Shown: positions 36,514 to 50,505, numbered from the stretch's first letter. The stretch: DNA of 64,000 bases from Rostratula benghalensis (GCA_013399305.1 VXAI01000199.1:1-64000); one strand, 5' to 3'. The notes: generated by a model from the sequence alone, not told the origin. Made by a program: numbers and translations.

Positions 36514-37881
36514 ATGAAGATGCGCAAGTGTCCCTACAAATGTCCCTCACGAAGGAAAATCCTGATCCTGTGTGTTACGGGGTGGCTGATTGCACTGCTG
36601 AAGCTCCTCCATGTCGAAAGACACTTTTTTCCCTCTAAGGGCATTTATTTGGTTGAGCACTTCTTGAGCACTTCTTCTTATGTTAGAAACAGGTATTCCT
36701 ACCTTAGAAATGATTTCCAGTATGAAATTAATTGTTCATCTATATATGAACAAGACCCTCATGAAATTGGCAAGAGTTTGGAGATAAGAAGAAAAGAGAT
36801 AATTGATTTAGCTGATGAAGATATTATAGCAATAACGAGTGATTGCCACATCTATCGTTCACTTAGGAAATACCACCTAAAACCTGTTTCTCCAGAGGAG
36901 GAGAGTTTTCCAATTGCCTATTCTTTGGTTGTTCACAAAGATGCAGTAATGGTAGAAAGGCTCATACATGCACTGTACAGTCATCAAAACATATACTGCA
37001 TCCATTATGACCAAAAAGCAGCAAAAAGTTTCAAATCAGCTATGAACAATCTAGCTAAATGTTTCCCCAATATTTTTATTGCATCAAAATTGGAGACAGT
37101 GGACTACGCACATATTTCACGGCTGCAAGCAGATTTCAATTGTTTGTCTGATTTAATGGATTCTTCAGTTCCCTGGAAGTACGTTATTAATCTGTGTGGC
37201 CAAGATTTCCCTTTGAGATCAAATTTTGAGTTGGTCACTGAACTAAAGAGACTCAGTGGAGGAAATATGCTGGAAACTATAAAGCCAAGCAGTAGCAAAA
37301 GAGAACGATTTACTTATCACTATGAACTTATGAAAGTGCCTTATGAATATATGCAGATGCCTGTAAAAACCAACATTTCCAAGAATCCACCCCCTCATAA
37401 TATTGAGGTATTTGTAGGCAGTGCCTATTTTGTTTTAAGTCGAGCATTCATTCAATATACCCTTGAAAACTCCCTCGCAAAAGATTTTTTTGAGTGGTCA
37501 AGGGATACTTACTCTCCGGATGAACATTTCTGGGCCACTCTTGTACGTGTTCCTGGGGTCCCTGGGGAAGTTCCAAGGTCAGCCCAGGACATAACAGACC
37601 TACAAAGCAAAACTCGTCTGGTGAAATGGAATTATCTTGAAGATCATTTATATCCTCCCTGCACTGGTACCCACCTTCGCAGTGTCTGCATCTACGGGGC
37701 CGCAGAATTAAGATGGCTTCTGAATTATGGGCACTGGTTTGCCAACAAGTTTGACTCCAAAGTAGACCCTGTCCTGCTAAAATGCTTGGCAGAAAAACTG
37801 TCAGAGCAACAGAAAGAGTGGGTATATTTGTCATCTGATAAATACTTTCTGCACATCAATTCTGTGAATGCCTCCCTATAG
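36514..37881 (+). CDS. GCNT4: Beta-1,6-N-acetylglucosaminyltransferase GCNT4 (core-2 branching enzyme, GT14)
   Basis: The enzyme transfers GlcNAc from UDP-GlcNAc in beta-1,6 linkage to the GalNAc of core-1 O-glycans in the Golgi, forming core 2 (family knowledge). The 455-residue product closely matches mammalian GCNT4 in length and sequence. Seen here: a short basic cytoplasmic tail, one signal-anchor helix at about residues 16-32, a stem with an NCS glycosylation site at 73, and a Branch/GT14 catalytic domain starting near residue 132 ([12 protein letters not shown]). Nine lumenal cysteines occur in the family pattern (including C74, C111, C162). The SPDEHFWAT motif places the predicted catalytic glutamate at E337. 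An NAS site lies at the C-terminus. The whole coding region is in one exon, as is usual for the family. I chose the ATG at 36514 because a polypyrimidine tract and AG acceptor end at 36512, and MKMRKC lines up with the mammalian start. An in-frame ATG at 36493 is intronic by this reading. The frame is intact. Confidence 0.97.
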   Translation: MKMRKCPYKCPSRRKILILCVTGWLIALLKLLHVERHFFPSKGIYLVEHFLSTSSYVRNRYSYLRNDFQYEINCSSIYEQDPHEIGKSLEIRRKEIIDLADEDIIAITSDCHIYRSLRKYHLKPVSPEEESFPIAYSLVVHKDAVMVERLIHALYSHQNIYCIHYDQKAAKSFKSAMNNLAKCFPNIFIASKLETVDYAHISRLQADFNCLSDLMDSSVPWKYVINLCGQDFPLRSNFELVTELKRLSGGNMLETIKPSSSKRERFTYHYELMKVPYEYMQMPVKTNISKNPPPHNIEVFVGSAYFVLSRAFIQYTLENSLAKDFFEWSRDTYSPDEHFWATLVRVPGVPGEVPRSAQDITDLQSKTRLVKWNYLEDHLYPPCTGTHLRSVCIYGAAELRWLLNYGHWFANKFDSKVDPVLLKCLAEKLSEQQKEWVYLSSDKYFLHINSVNASL

Positions 37882-39735
37882 CAGCACAGTCTTCCCTGCT
37901 GCCAGTACTGTGTACTAGTGTAGCACAACATTTGCAGTTCCTCTGCCTTGACCTGCTGTAGGATGTTAGCAAGTGAAAGATCCATTCTGCATAAAGTTCA
38001 GGGCCCTGGAGAGCCAGCTGCCTCTGCCCAGTTATTTATGAAAAGTCATGCCTCTCTGATTAACTGTTTTGTAACTTGCCACTGTAATCTTGTAATTGTT
38101 CTTCAGGGTAATTCTGAAAGGGTGAGGTTTGGTTTTTGCGGCTGGTGCTGTCTGTCCTAATGGAGTATTTCAGAAATGTTTTACATCGTGTGGTTGCGTC
38201 TTTTCTAAGAAATTCCAAAGTGGCTGCCTGTCTGGCCCCTTTTCCTACATTTTTGTTTTATTTAAAGGTGGGAAACAAAGACCTCTGTATCTGCTACCTC
38301 AGGAAAACTGGAAGTGCCCAGCTCACAGACAAAAGCAAAAGATCAGCATGACACCAAATGAGCCGTGTGGCCTCACCTGAAGTCCTGAACTTCCTATCTG
38401 CGGGAGCTAACAAAGATCTTTGCAATGTGAATATGACTGGATGATATAAGGGAAAGAAGATCCCTAGAGAATGTGTTGTCTGTAGCATTGTTTTCTTCTC
38501 CCAGCTCATCTGTGTGTTGCTTTTCCTTCTGTGAAGCATGTGCTCAGGTTCCATGCCTTGCCTATGAAATCAGCGGTGGTTGATCAAAACAGAATTCTGC
38601 ACAGTTGTTCTTCAAAGGCAGTATATAAGCGTGCCCAAGGGGTAGTCTCTGCAGCCCCTTGGAATGGATATCCATGTCATAAGAGGTTGATCTTCATTTC
38701 CATCTCTGCCTGTAAAGACTTCCTCCTGTGAAATCTCAGTCCTCTTGAGGCAGTATGTGTTCACAAAGTGGATAACAAGTGCTATTTCCTGTTAGTGTTC
38801 AGCAATGTGGTGCTATGCTGAAGTGTAAAACGTGCCAAATCGAGCAGTAATCATTAAGAATAGCCATATTGCAGAAATGAATAACCCTGCGTAGACCTGT
38901 CTTTCTGTGGAAGTCTCTTGGCCTTGTGCCACCATGATCCCAAGCTGGCGGGTGCTGGGCCAAGCCCTGGTTCAGCTGTAGAGCAATTGTTCTCCAATAG
39001 CCTCTGCTTCCCATAGCCTTGCCAGGCCTCCTGGGAGCAAAGTCGACCAGGAGTGTCCTCGCAGCTGGGCTCCCCATGCTACAATGTGAGGGAAGTGTTT
39101 GCTAGTACAGGGGTCTCTGCAGAAGCTCTTGTAACTCAGAAATGCCTCTTCAATGCATTGGAACATTGCTCTGCTACAAGTTCAGTTTCAGTGGTTCCAG
39201 CAGATCTTGGGATCTAGCTTGCTCCATGTCGCTGACCTCTTTCTGCCCACCTGGCTTTTTCTAGGGGCCCCTTCCCATGAGTGTCTGTGGGATATCTATT
39301 CTTAGTGATCTACAAATTGCTGCAACAACAGCCATGTCTGACACCCGTGAGAAATCTTTGTTCTTATTTGAGTTGACAGAACCAAGTCTTTTTTTGGTCT
39401 CTGTTTATAAATTTAGTCATGCTCAAGTAATCCATGGCTTAAGATCGGGTTTGAGAGTCAGGAGTCATGGGGTGTTTTCCCTGTTTACAACACTGATTTC
39501 CTATGAGACCTCAGACAAGTCATCTGAGTTTTCTGTTTCAGCTGTTGCAGCTGTAAAATGGGAACAACAGTGTTCTATTATCTTGCTAAGCACTTCAAAA
39601 CCTATGAATGTTGTGGGTTGATTACGCAGTACTAATTGCTTATCAAACTATTTATGCAGTCTGTGGACACACAGGTCAGGTATTTCTTTGATGTACTGTT
39701 TCTGAAATAAATGGGGATTATTTTTAAAGTGTGTG
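37882..39735 (+). other. GCNT4: GCNT4 3' UTR
   Basis: Sequence from the TAG stop to the first strong polyadenylation signal (39706). No earlier AATAAA or ATTAAA was noticed. Open frames inside it, for example on + at 38129-38380, are short and show no recognisable protein. The 3' end is estimated from the signal and a downstream GT-rich stretch at about 39729-39740. Confidence 0.65.
39706..39711 (+). terminator. GCNT4: Polyadenylation signal AATAAA for GCNT4
   Basis: A canonical AATAAA lies about 1.8 kb after the stop codon and is followed within 20-30 bases by the GT-rich element GTGTGTGTTGCTTCC, the usual arrangement for cleavage and polyadenylation. A second AATAAA at about 39869 is a weaker alternative without an obvious GT-rich element. 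Confidence 0.7.
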
Positions 39736-40337
39736 TTGCTTCCTTCAGTAACTTGCTATGTCTGCCTGGGGCTGTCCTTACTTGATGTGATTTATTGATA
39801 CTTTATAGAAAATTAAATACTAACAGTATTTATGGATTAATACATCAGTTCTCACATAGAAAAAAGTTAATAAAAGATGATGTTAGGATCTCAGAGAGCC
39901 AAGGCACAGCCTTCTGTACACATAAATTTATATTTAATAACATGATATATTTTACATTTTTTCTGTAGTTAAATTGGCTTTACATATATACAAACATCTC
40001 CATTCATGTTTAAGTGGTTTGCTTAATCCATAAATTTATTAAAATAATCCACTAGCACATTGAACTTAAGTAAATAATTTTAACCAACATGCAACTTTGT
40101 GCTGCTTTAACTGAACTGGCTTGGATGACAGTAGTTGGAATTCAACTAGTTTGAAATAATGTAGTGAAGAAATGGATGTGGAGATGGCACAGTGTGAAGG
40201 CTCATCACCCATTACAGCAGTAGACTTGCTAGCTAGGGAAGTACACGTTGTATAGGCATAGTTGCAACTTTATGAAGTGCTGATTTTCTAATGAATTATA
40301 AATATTTCTGGTTTTTGAAGGTAATTTCAAAGGCTAT

Positions 40338-40532
40338 TCAGGCTTGTAGAATGGCAGCTCACAAAAATCACTCAATCTGGAAAATCAAGTAACCCAGCCT
40401 CCTGCTCATGACAGGATTGACTTTAAATTTGGGATGGGTTTCTGGGGCTCTGTCCCAGGGAGTCTTGCAGATCTTTAAGAGAGATTCTGCAGCATTCTGG
40501 GGCAACATTTTCCAATGTTTCCAGAAAAAAAA
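40338..40532 (-). mobile_element. Old CR1 LINE 3'-region relic (antisense)
   Basis: Aligned by eye to the antisense CR1 3' block: CCAGCCTCCTGCTCATGACAGGATTGA, then GGGCTCTGTCCCAGGGAGTCTTGCAGATCTTTAAGAGAG, then GCAACATTTTCCAATGTTT. Highly diverged but in the expected order; it ends at an A-rich run. Confidence 0.65.
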
Positions 40533-40872
40533 AAAATCAGCCCAAATATGTTATGTAACTTTTGAATAATTTTCTCTTTATTTTTTTGACTTTGCATTCA
40601 GTGGTGTACAGTGTAGATGCCTGGAGCATAATTACGTGACTAGAATACAGGGGTAGGTAAAAACTTCATAACTTACCTTTGACTTCATCATTTTTGTTCT
40701 TTACACATGTAGGTCTGTCTTTGCTGAAAATACACCCGAGGCATTGATCCATAAACACCTTTCTCTCTGAAAAAAGTGGCTGAACCTAGTCGATGACAAA
40801 GCAAATGTAAAAGCTTCCTTGGGCTGGAACTTAGATTATAGGCAGCTGTCTGCCATTCTGCTCTCACAGGGA

Positions 40873-40896
40873 TTTTTTTTTTATTATTATTATTTT
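40873..40896 (+). repeat. T-rich / (TTA)n tract
   Basis: Ten T bases followed by ATTATTATTATTA. Confidence 0.7.
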
Positions 40897-43800
40897 CCTT
40901 TGTAAAGCTCAGACATCCCTTTCCTCATCCTTTCTTCCCCTTCTTCCCTCTCCTGAAGAAGACTCCTCCTGTAAGTTGTTTCACAAATTTGAAATGCTCA
41001 TAGGTTTGCATGTATGAGATGGTTCTCTCTGTCTTTGTTCTGGTGAAGAATCCCTGGGATGGCTTTCTTCCACCCACCCTGCCCTGTATGTGGAGCCCCT
41101 GGACTATCAGTTAACTTGATTTTCAAGTTCAGGAAGGATGAGTGGGTGGGTGCTAGTGCTGCTCCTGGCTGTCAGCAGTGGTGTACAGGTCCAGCCCATC
41201 ATTTTGTTAGTAGATGAGAACAGCAAAAATGCTGAATGTGTTCTAACATGGAAAAGTTAAGTGAGAAAGGAAAGGAAATAATGAGCTTTAATGAAAGAGA
41301 CACAGAAAAAACATTTATACAACTTCTCTTATTAATTGATTTATTAGGCTGGACATAGAGTAAGGAGGATACTATATACAAACCTAAGTGTCTCACTGCA
41401 TACTTTCTTCAACATTGGAATAAAAGGATGTGAAAGACTAGAAATTAGACACCTAATCTGGAACTGTAATTTAAACAGATCTGGCCTGTTGAGCTGTATC
41501 TATGGCTGCTATGTCACTACTGTGTCATCTGAAACAATGTATAAACATGAGAAAACCAGATTTGGGCAGAAAATACGGAGTATATGTGGCACGCTAGTGT
41601 GTGCTTACAATGTGACCTTATTATTTAGTTCAGGTGCAATACCTGTTTCTATTTGGAGTTTTTAGAGCACCTGCACTGTTCTTGGTGGTGAGAATTTCCA
41701 CTCATGCAGAAATGATACTTCAGAACAATGGGATCTGTTAGTGACATGTGGTAAGTCTGTACTGAAAGTAACCCAGCATTGCTTGGTATCTGAAGCTGAT
41801 AGTTGAGCACGTTGTTCTGGTCCTGTTTTTTTTCAGAACTACCAGGGCTTTTGATTTTTCTATGGCTGAAGTATACTAATCTTGATAGTACCAATCCTTC
41901 TCAGAAAAGGGAGGAAGGAAAAGCCACAAAACTTTGGACAAGGCATTTTCTCAATAGAGACAGGAAGGAGCCAGATGGCTTATTGTGAAGGGAGACAGGG
42001 ACAATACATCTTGCTACAGAGCTGCCACTTATGTGTCTTAGCAGAGATTTGCTTAAGTGGAAATGCTTGCACACAGCATGGTTGCCCTTGCCACCTCTGA
42101 TGAAGGTAAGCTAGACTTGAGTTAGTATGTTTTGAAAATGAAAGTTTGTTAGGAAATAACGCCTGGAGCCTGTATCAGTTTCTTTCCTGTAAAAAAGTAG
42201 GTGCTCTTGAAAACTTGCTGCACCTTGACTAGGGGTTTAGAAAAAGACTCAGGACTGGGCTAGTTGCATCAGAAAGGGCATAAAAAGGACCCTCTTAATT
42301 TTTTTTCTTAAGGCAGGTCACTGTCTTTTAATGAGGCTTCCTGTGTTATTTGTAGAAACCCATTTAGAGAAGTGCTAATTTGAAAAAAAACAGTGACTGA
42401 CTACCACCTTGCATCTCAAGTGTTTGCTATAGTACATGCTAGTTTACTTAAAAGACTCTTCCCTGGGCTACAATTAGAGACTTCATTGTGATTTAATCAA
42501 AGGCAGCAGCTTCTCTATTGCTGAGTCTCTTTTCTCTGCCTGAGATTGTTTTCTGAGAAAGAAAGGATGGTAAGTCTAAGCTTCACCTGGGGCAATGAGA
42601 AGATTAGAGAGCATACAGAGATGCTGCAGGTGACATTATTACCACTATACTATAAAAGCTGGGAAGTAAGAATAATTGCATCTTATACTGTAGAGGTTCA
42701 AGTCACTTTTTATGCATAAATGCAATAGGAATTGGAAACCATATGGTTGGAGATTGCTACATGCAAATAATTTAGTGCAAACTTGATAGAGGCCTTGGGA
42801 AGTAGCAGGAAAATACAGGTGGTATGTGCATTTTTGTCTGACACGTGGTAAAATTAGCTGTAGATTAATTGCAAGACCTTTTGGTTAGCAGAAATGTAGA
42901 TGTCCTCCTCCTACAGAGGTTTGAAATGGCAGAATTAAAGGCATCAGCTAATTTTCTCCAAGAAATGTTATGCTTACTTGTGTTTCCTGTGGTTCGTTCT
43001 TAGCTTTTCATACAGCAGCCTCAGCTTCTTTGTGGCTGTAAGATGCCCATATCAATTAAATTTTATCATCTTTCTTTTACCGTAAGCTACTTTGGAGTCT
43101 ATAACTGTTTTTTTCTTTCTGTCTTTTGGTCTTCCGTCACTAGGCAATTGCCCATATTTTACTCTGCTTATATTTCAAGGAAAGGTACCCTTTGTTCCCA
43201 TGTCAAGCAAAACTTCATTCCCCTGGTCTTGAGTCCTGCTTGGTGCGGGCAATATATTAAAAAGCTGTGTTGAGAAGATACATCCAAAAGCATAAAATTA
43301 TGTACATCACCAAAAAGGGAAAAAAAAAAAAAAGTTGGTTTGGAAAAATAATTTCAAATGAAAAAACCCATATGATTAATTTTATCCCCGAGTAGGGATA
43401 AAATAAGAACATCCCTGAACAGGGATTAAATACATACAGCTGCTACTGAAGCCAGTTGGAGAGTTACTTCTCTGACTTGGGTATCACTAATTATGTTCTT
43501 TAAAATGCACTTCTATTTCCAAGCTTTTACTCAGCTGGGATGTGAATGCCTGCAATTGGTAAAGCTTCATCCCTCTACATTACAGATTGGAGTTTTACCC
43601 TGTGAAACCATGCCTAGGTTTAAATCATTTATTTCTTTCCCAGGCCTCAGATTCCAAACTTCTTATAGGGTAGAGCAGAACCAGAAAAACATCTGGCCAT
43701 CAGCAGACAAGTGATTGGACAGCACAGCCTTCCAAGGATGGAGCAGCCTCCAGAAAACAAGCTGGAACAGGAATCAGCCCACTCAGCCCATACAGCAAAC

Positions 43801-46800
43801 ACTGCCTCTGTTTAATTTTATTAGGGCACATCAGCATTATAATTTTCAAAACCAGCAAACTATTTGTATTACCTGTGGTGTTTTCAGTGGCTGCAGAATC
43901 TTGTAATATTCTCTTATGGCTTTCTTAAATGAAGATTTATTTAAAATCTCTGTACGTATATTTTGGGAATTGACACAGTACATCTTCTTGTACCGCACAT
44001 CTTGTCCTCATTTGAAACCAAGACAGTCAAATCAGGTTCTGAAGTCATAAACCCATAAAGAGTCGAAGACGAGAAGAACTGAGTCATCCTAAAATTAAGT
44101 AGTTGTAGCATTTTGCTTCTCTGCGGTCATTAAGTGGATAGTTTTACATTCAGTTTCAGAAACTGGAGGCATTTCATAAATTGGAATAGCAAGAACTGGA
44201 GATATTAAAGAAAAATTTACCTGGAGCACTTACCGGCAAATTTTTATTTCCGTCTGATTGAAGTGAGACACTTTCATTTTAGCTGTTGAACAGTTGCACA
44301 CACCACAGAGCTCCTGCTGGCACCATGGCACCATTGCCACCTTCTCCAGTGCCTTGGTGGCTGTGCTGTGCCCCTGGTCAGGCAGTGCTCACTGTGGTCA
44401 CCAGGAGAGGGTGAAGAGGTGGTCTCCAACCCAGTGCTCTAGAAATAACCCTTTGGGCAGTGACTCTGTATAACAGTGTTTAAAGGCTGTTGGAGTAGAC
44501 AAACGTGACAGATGGTGAGCTCCAAAATTGCATCTTTTGAGAAGGAATGGAGACAAGGGCTGGGCTGCAGTGGATCCCAACAAGAAAAACCACTCAGACT
44601 TGGGTGTGCAGAGATATGCCCCTCAGATAACCAGATGCAGAAAGTGAATGTTTGGTTTGTGTTAAGGAAACCACAGGCACTGGCAGCAGGAACTTGCTTA
44701 ATCCAAAAGTATTTGGCCACCATTTCATCAAAACAGAGTTCTCTCTGCTGTCATAGTTCTACTGGTTTTGCTTGGTTGGTGTTTTGGACAGATTCTTTTT
44801 GAATCCACTTCAAATTTCTGAACAACTGAACTGCTGAGTTCTGCATGGAATTCAAGTCCAGCTGAGGGGTAGTGACGTGGACTTGATTTGACAATGGTTT
44901 CAGCTGCCTTAGAGGCATTCCACAATAGCTGGGCTAGTTGACAGCAGCATCAAGTTTGGATGTTGCTCACAGACAGTTTAAAATTAAACTGAAATGTTTC
45001 CTGTTAAGCAAGTGGCACTTTGCATAGTGCCTGGGAGAGATAGCTTTGAATATCTGTTCTGCTGGTGGCTGGTGCCTTGCCCTGTGATAAGGCACGATGA
45101 GGCAGTGAACCTTTGTGCTCCAGGAAGCATGGTATCTGCTGGGCCATAAGGTCAGAGGATCCCCATCCTCTTTTGGGTGTGGTTAATTGATGTGAATATT
45201 CAAGGCTGAATTAGCTGGAAAGACCGTGAGAAGATCATGTTTGCGTACACAGTCAAGGTATAGGGATGAGGAAACTGCCTGCTCAGACATATGGTTAAGA
45301 TTTAGCTGGTTTTGTACAGAGTCAGAAAGTGATTAATCCTGGAGTGCTATCAGATGAAGGGTAGGGCACTCAGCAGCTTCTCTTGTCTCCAAGGCTGGAT
45401 GTTTGAAGACTGGAATGCCAGATCTGCGGGGGGGTTGTGTAGCTGCAGAATCCTCCTCTGGGTGAATATATTGCTTCAAAACAAACTGGTCCTGAAGTCT
45501 TTCTAAGAGTGGATTAATTCTCCTTTCCCCTGGCTGCTGGGCAAATGCTCCAGCAAAATCCTTCTACTTTTGCCTTATATTGAGTCTGTTGTAGTGATCA
45601 TCCATTTGATCATGGTCTTTTTTGTGGTATGTACAGAAAAGCAAGTCCATATGCACCTTCTTGCTGATGAGTCCTGGAAGGCACAACCAGGCCATTGTTC
45701 ATTGCTGCAGTTGATCCCGCAGTTGCAAATTAACCATGTGCTGAATGCTTAGTGTAAACTGAGTTATGGATGAGTGACTTGACAGATAAAAGTAAAATAA
45801 TACCCAGAGGGAAGGGAAAGCAGCCAAAAAGAAGCTATGTCAGTGCTTCTGATAAATGGAGATACCTGCCTTTTGTTTACCCTCAAGCAAAAAAGCAACT
45901 CAATCCGGGGCCATAAATGCAGAAAATGAACAAAGCAGCTAACATGGTATTGCTTAATCTAGCAGAAGTATAATGGAGGTCTAGTGGCCAGAACATGATG
46001 TCAGATGTTAGCAATAGAATTCAAATTATAACTCTTTTTTCAGTGAGGGAATTTTCCTTTAGAAGAAATTGCCAAGGAGTATGTTTGATCCTCTGTCATG
46101 CAAAGATATTGGTAGTTTAGCTGTAACTTCAAGGATTAGTGTGGGAATTACTCTGATTTTTATTGGTCTGTACTATACAGAAGGCAGGCTGCATCTGATC
46201 AAGGCTGCAGATAGAGTCATAGAGTCAACTTAGGAAAAAATACAGCTCAATTCAAGTGGGAGTGGAAGCTTAATTCTTGACAGCTGCAAAGCAACTTTTC
46301 CTGTTCCAGAAACTTTTTTTCCATTTCCCGAAATAGAGTTCTGAATTCCAGTATGCCAGGCTCTGTGGGCCCTGCCTCAGAGAAAGATTAAAGTTTAATT
46401 AAATATTAGGAGGAAAGAAAAATGATGGAAGCATGAATGACCCATGGAAGTAAAATGTAATTTCTGCACATAATACTGGCTGTTGTCTCAGGAGCATGTG
46501 CTTGTGCTCTGGGCATCAAGGTGTCGATCCTGTTGTGGCTGCAGCAACTCAGTTTGGGTTTTTGCTTGTTTTTCAGGGTCAGGAATAGCCTTTATGGCAA
46601 ATAATTTTTACAATTTTGCTGACAAATATCTTATGCGTTTAATGACCCTGAAATGGGTTTTGATGTATTAGGCCAACAGAAGTGTTAACACGTGAACTGT
46701 GGTCCTGAAGCTGCACTGGAATGGTCAACTGGTTTATCCCTGTGGACAAACCGCGTTGCCCTATATTTATGAATGTTTGTTTCATAGTTAATTTGGCTTA

Positions 46801-47321
46801 GAAAAAAATTCTGTTTGTAGGAAATTATCTGGGAACAAGGCTGCTTTATGAAGACAGCAGTGTCTTCTGGGGCCAGCAGTAGAGCTGGAGGACCTGCTGC
46901 TGCAGGGGGTCTGTGGGTGGGATGTTCCCCCGTACACAGCCATGTCAGGCACAGGCCCAGGGAGCAGGCAGGTCTGTAGTCCTCCCTCACCCCTGGGAGG
47001 GGAGGGAGGTCTCTGAGGTCAGTTGGAGAGAGTGGGACTTGCAAAGAATGTCCTGGATCACTGATGCTATGGGAGGAAAAGCAAGGGCTGGGGAGACGTA
47101 GAGAAAGGAGTGTCTGCATAAAGGTAGTGAGGAGCTCATTGCAGAATATATGTTAAAGATATGGATGTCTTGAAGGCTGTTTTTTTCAATATGCATTTTG
47201 TTGTTGTAGTTTTTGTCAGTACTTCTGCATTATTACTTTTATTGCTTTGAAAAACACAGGTTATCTGAGATGATACTCAATTCAAGTTCTGAGCCAAAGC
47301 CTTAATCATATACCTGGGGCC

Positions 47322-48272
47322 TTACAGAATCACCAAATTGTAGGGGTTGGAAGGGACTTTTGGAGATCATCTAGTCAACCCCCCTGCCACAACAGGTTGA
47401 CCTAGAACAGGCTGGACAGGAATGCATCCAGGTGGGTTTTGAATATCTCCAGAGCAGGAAACCCCTCTCTATCAGAACTCTGACACCCTTAAAGTAAAGG
47501 AGTTTTCCCACATATTCAGACTGAACTGCCTCTGTTCCAGCTTGTGTCTGTTATCCCTTGACATATCACCAGGCACCACCAGGAAGAGTCTGGCCCATCT
47601 TCTTGACACCTGCCCTTTATATATTTATAAGTATTGATAAGATCCCATCTCAGTCTTCTCTCCTCTAGCCTAAACAGACCCAGATCTCTCAGCCCTTCCT
47701 CATAAGAGGGGTGCTTCATTCCCTTGATCATCTTTGTAGCTCTCCTCTAGACTCTTTCCAGTAGTTCCCTGTCCTTCTTGAATTGGGTAGATATGGGGAC
47801 AGTACTCCAGATGGGGTCTTACCAGGGCAGAGTAGAGGGGTAGGATTACCTCCCTCCAACTGCTGGCCACTCTCTTTCTAATGTATCGCAGGAGACCATT
47901 GGCCTTCTTGGCCACAAGGGCACATCGCTGCCTCATTGTCATCCTGTTGTCCACCAGGACTCCCAATGTCTCAGCAGAGCTGCTCTCCAGCAGGTCAGCC
48001 CCTAACCTGTACTGGTGCAGGGGGTTATTCCTCCCCAGTTGCACAACCTATACTTGTCCTTACTGAATTTCATCAGGTTCACCACTGCCCAACTCTTTAG
48101 CATGGCCAGGTCTCTTTGAATGGCAGCACAGCCTCCTAGTTATGTGTCATCAGCAAACTTGCTGAGGGTACACTCTGTCCTCTTATCCAGGTCATTGACT
48201 AATACATTGAAAAAAACTGGACCCAGTGCTAACCCCTGGAGGAAACCCACTCTTTACAGGCCTCCTTACCTT
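47322..48272 (-). mobile_element. CR1 LINE fragment: reverse transcriptase end to 3' tail (antisense)
   Basis: The reverse complement ends in the CR1 tail (GGTTGACTAGATGATCTCCAAAAGTCC-type; on + GTAGGGGTTGGAAGGGACTTTTGGAG at 47340). Upstream on - the frame at 48044-47700 gives [20 protein letters not shown] and [19 protein letters not shown], followed by [22 protein letters not shown] (47731-47516). Near 48155 the FADDT motif is present but is followed by a stop codon. 5'-truncated near 48272. Confidence 0.9.
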
Positions 48273-50505
48273 TCTCCTGGATGCATATGTAAAGAAATAG
48301 CGGTTTCTGAGGGCCTGAATGTAGCCAAAATAGTGGCAATGAATGTGTATATGCTGGCTTTATCATGCTCGTGTGAGCTGTTGTTTAAGCAGTATTGCTT
48401 TTGTCTCTGTCCCCTCTCATATCGGTACAAAGATAAAGATTCTGGAAGCACCTGAATTTGATGGTTTTCATATTGCAAATAAACAGGTGTGAGAGAGTGA
48501 AGCGTGAGTGATACTATGAGGAAGAAGAAACAAGGCATCATATCACAGGTGCGAAAAATCTTGGGGAAAAACCCAAAAGTTTAAAAGTATGAAGAAATTA
48601 ATTTTACTTGGGTTCTGTTATGACAAAGCCATTTAAATAATGTCAGTTTGATGCTAATTTTATTTTGATTTGAATAAAGCTCTGAGCTTGATATCAAATT
48701 ATTATGAGGTTTTGAGGAAGTTAACAGTAAACTTGTCAGAAAATATCTGCTGAAACTGCTGTTCTACAGAATCCTGGACATTTGATCAAGTTATTTTTTC
48801 TGTAACCATATTGACTTTCCTTTGCAAAAGTTAAGATTCCCATTGGTTTTGTTGTTGCCTGAGTATGAAAAGCTCAAGTTTTCAGGTGAAGCATTTTTCC
48901 GATTTCTCAGTGAAAGTAGTTACTGTGAGGTTACCATAGGTAGCATGATACTGGAAGTGAGTAGTTTCCTTTTGCCAAATGTGAAAAATAGAAATGCTAA
49001 TTAAATTTATGCAAAGAAAGCTCATTAAGTGTTTGACCAAATATTAATAACTTGATGCCACATATATACACTTCAAATCCTCTCCAAAATATATTTGTTA
49101 TTCTGCAGGCTCCTTTTTTCATCTTTCACTTCTGCTTTGTCCTCTTTGGCACTCTTTTCTGCATTTGTGGCTGGATAAATTCTACTCTGTAGCCTGTCTG
49201 TGATACCACTTGTCCTGAAAAACTGAAAAAGAATTAATTACCAAAGTATAAACCACCCCTGGCCAGGAGAATGGGAAACCTCTGTGTCATACTCTTCAAG
49301 TTTGTGGTCTAAAATAAGCCAGAAAGCAGTATGAACAGGAGCTGAGACTTTGGACTCGACCACCCACCCAGCATGCACAGAACTGGAGCATTCAGAATTT
49401 GTACTGAAATTCGGAGACTTGATGTCACCTTTAGTATTAAAAGCGTAATTTATTCTTGCAAAGCAAGCTAGTATTAAATAGTAAGCAAATTCTTCCTCTA
49501 TTAGGAAGTAAGCCTCCTGCAAACACCCTGCGTTTCTCTGCACGTATGTCCTTGTTAACTCTTTACCATGAATAAACATTGGACTCAGTGCTTGGCACAT
49601 AGACTTTCAATCAGCCCATGATGGTGAATAATGCAACAGTTAGCAATGTGCTATTTTTTTCTAGATGCTGAAAAGTTGTCTTTTGTTCAATAATTTATGA
49701 AAATTAATCATGCTGTCTCCATCAGGTTTGGGAATGTCTGCAGCATATATCAGCCCAGAAGGTCACTCTGATGATTCTTTTCTGATTGCTTTATACTGAC
49801 TTCATCCCACAGTATAAAAGAAAAAAAAAATAAAATTTTTCTTGGTATTTTCTGCCAGTTAATATAGACGGATGTAAATAGATGAATATGTGTACGTGTG
49901 TTTTCACTGTTTTCTCATAGATACTCATTTGGGGCTTCATGTCCTTATTTGACCCATCTATTGTTTATTTCGTGCTTCTTTCCTTTCTAGCCTACATAAC
50001 TGTCTTGCAACGACCAAGAAACCTACAGAGCAGATCTTGTGCAAGGACAAAGCAGCTGACCAGCAGACGTTAATAAGGCTGAGCTTGGCTAGAATAAACA
50101 TGATTTTATGCTTCAGAATCTGGAGCTAGCAGAACTCAGGAGCCTGAGGTCTGTCAGGAAATGCAAGTAAAAGGGCAAATGCCTTAAATCCTGCTATAAC
50201 TACTGCACAGGCAGATCCTACAGATGGTCTTTAGAGAACTAATAAAGTTATGTCCAACAAAATTTCCTAAGGTAACTTGCTCATTATTAGCTCACCTTCA
50301 GCTTACTCATACGTCCTTTTTATAAAAGTTACCTGTGCTTTTATAAGCTGGAAGATACAACTCCTTCTCTTCTCCCCAAGGATGTGCTCGCTGTTTGAGG
50401 AACCCATTCTGTTCCCCTGCAGAAGTGCACTGTAATGACAGGGGGCTGTCATGTTTCTGCCTAAAATCCAGCTGTACCTTACATATATACATTGGGGAGG
50501 GAGTC
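48273..50505. other. Intergenic, no gene seen
   Basis: AT-rich with an A-rich run near 49822-49835. No recognisable coding or mobile sequence; the longest frame is 120 codons on - (49238-49600). Confidence 0.5.

Larger units (their letters stand above)
39740..47315. other. Intergenic, mostly unrecognised
   Basis: Downstream of GCNT4. Contains an old antisense CR1 relic (40338-40532) and a T/TTA tract (40873-40896). No gene or RNA was recognised. The longest - frame is 144 codons (46685-47119), proline/leucine-rich and without known motifs. Confidence 0.5.

Noticed and set aside
46685..47119. 144-codon - strand frame
   Set aside because: Leucine/proline/serine-rich with no recognised domain and an overlapping antisense frame (46913-47101); no splice or promoter context.
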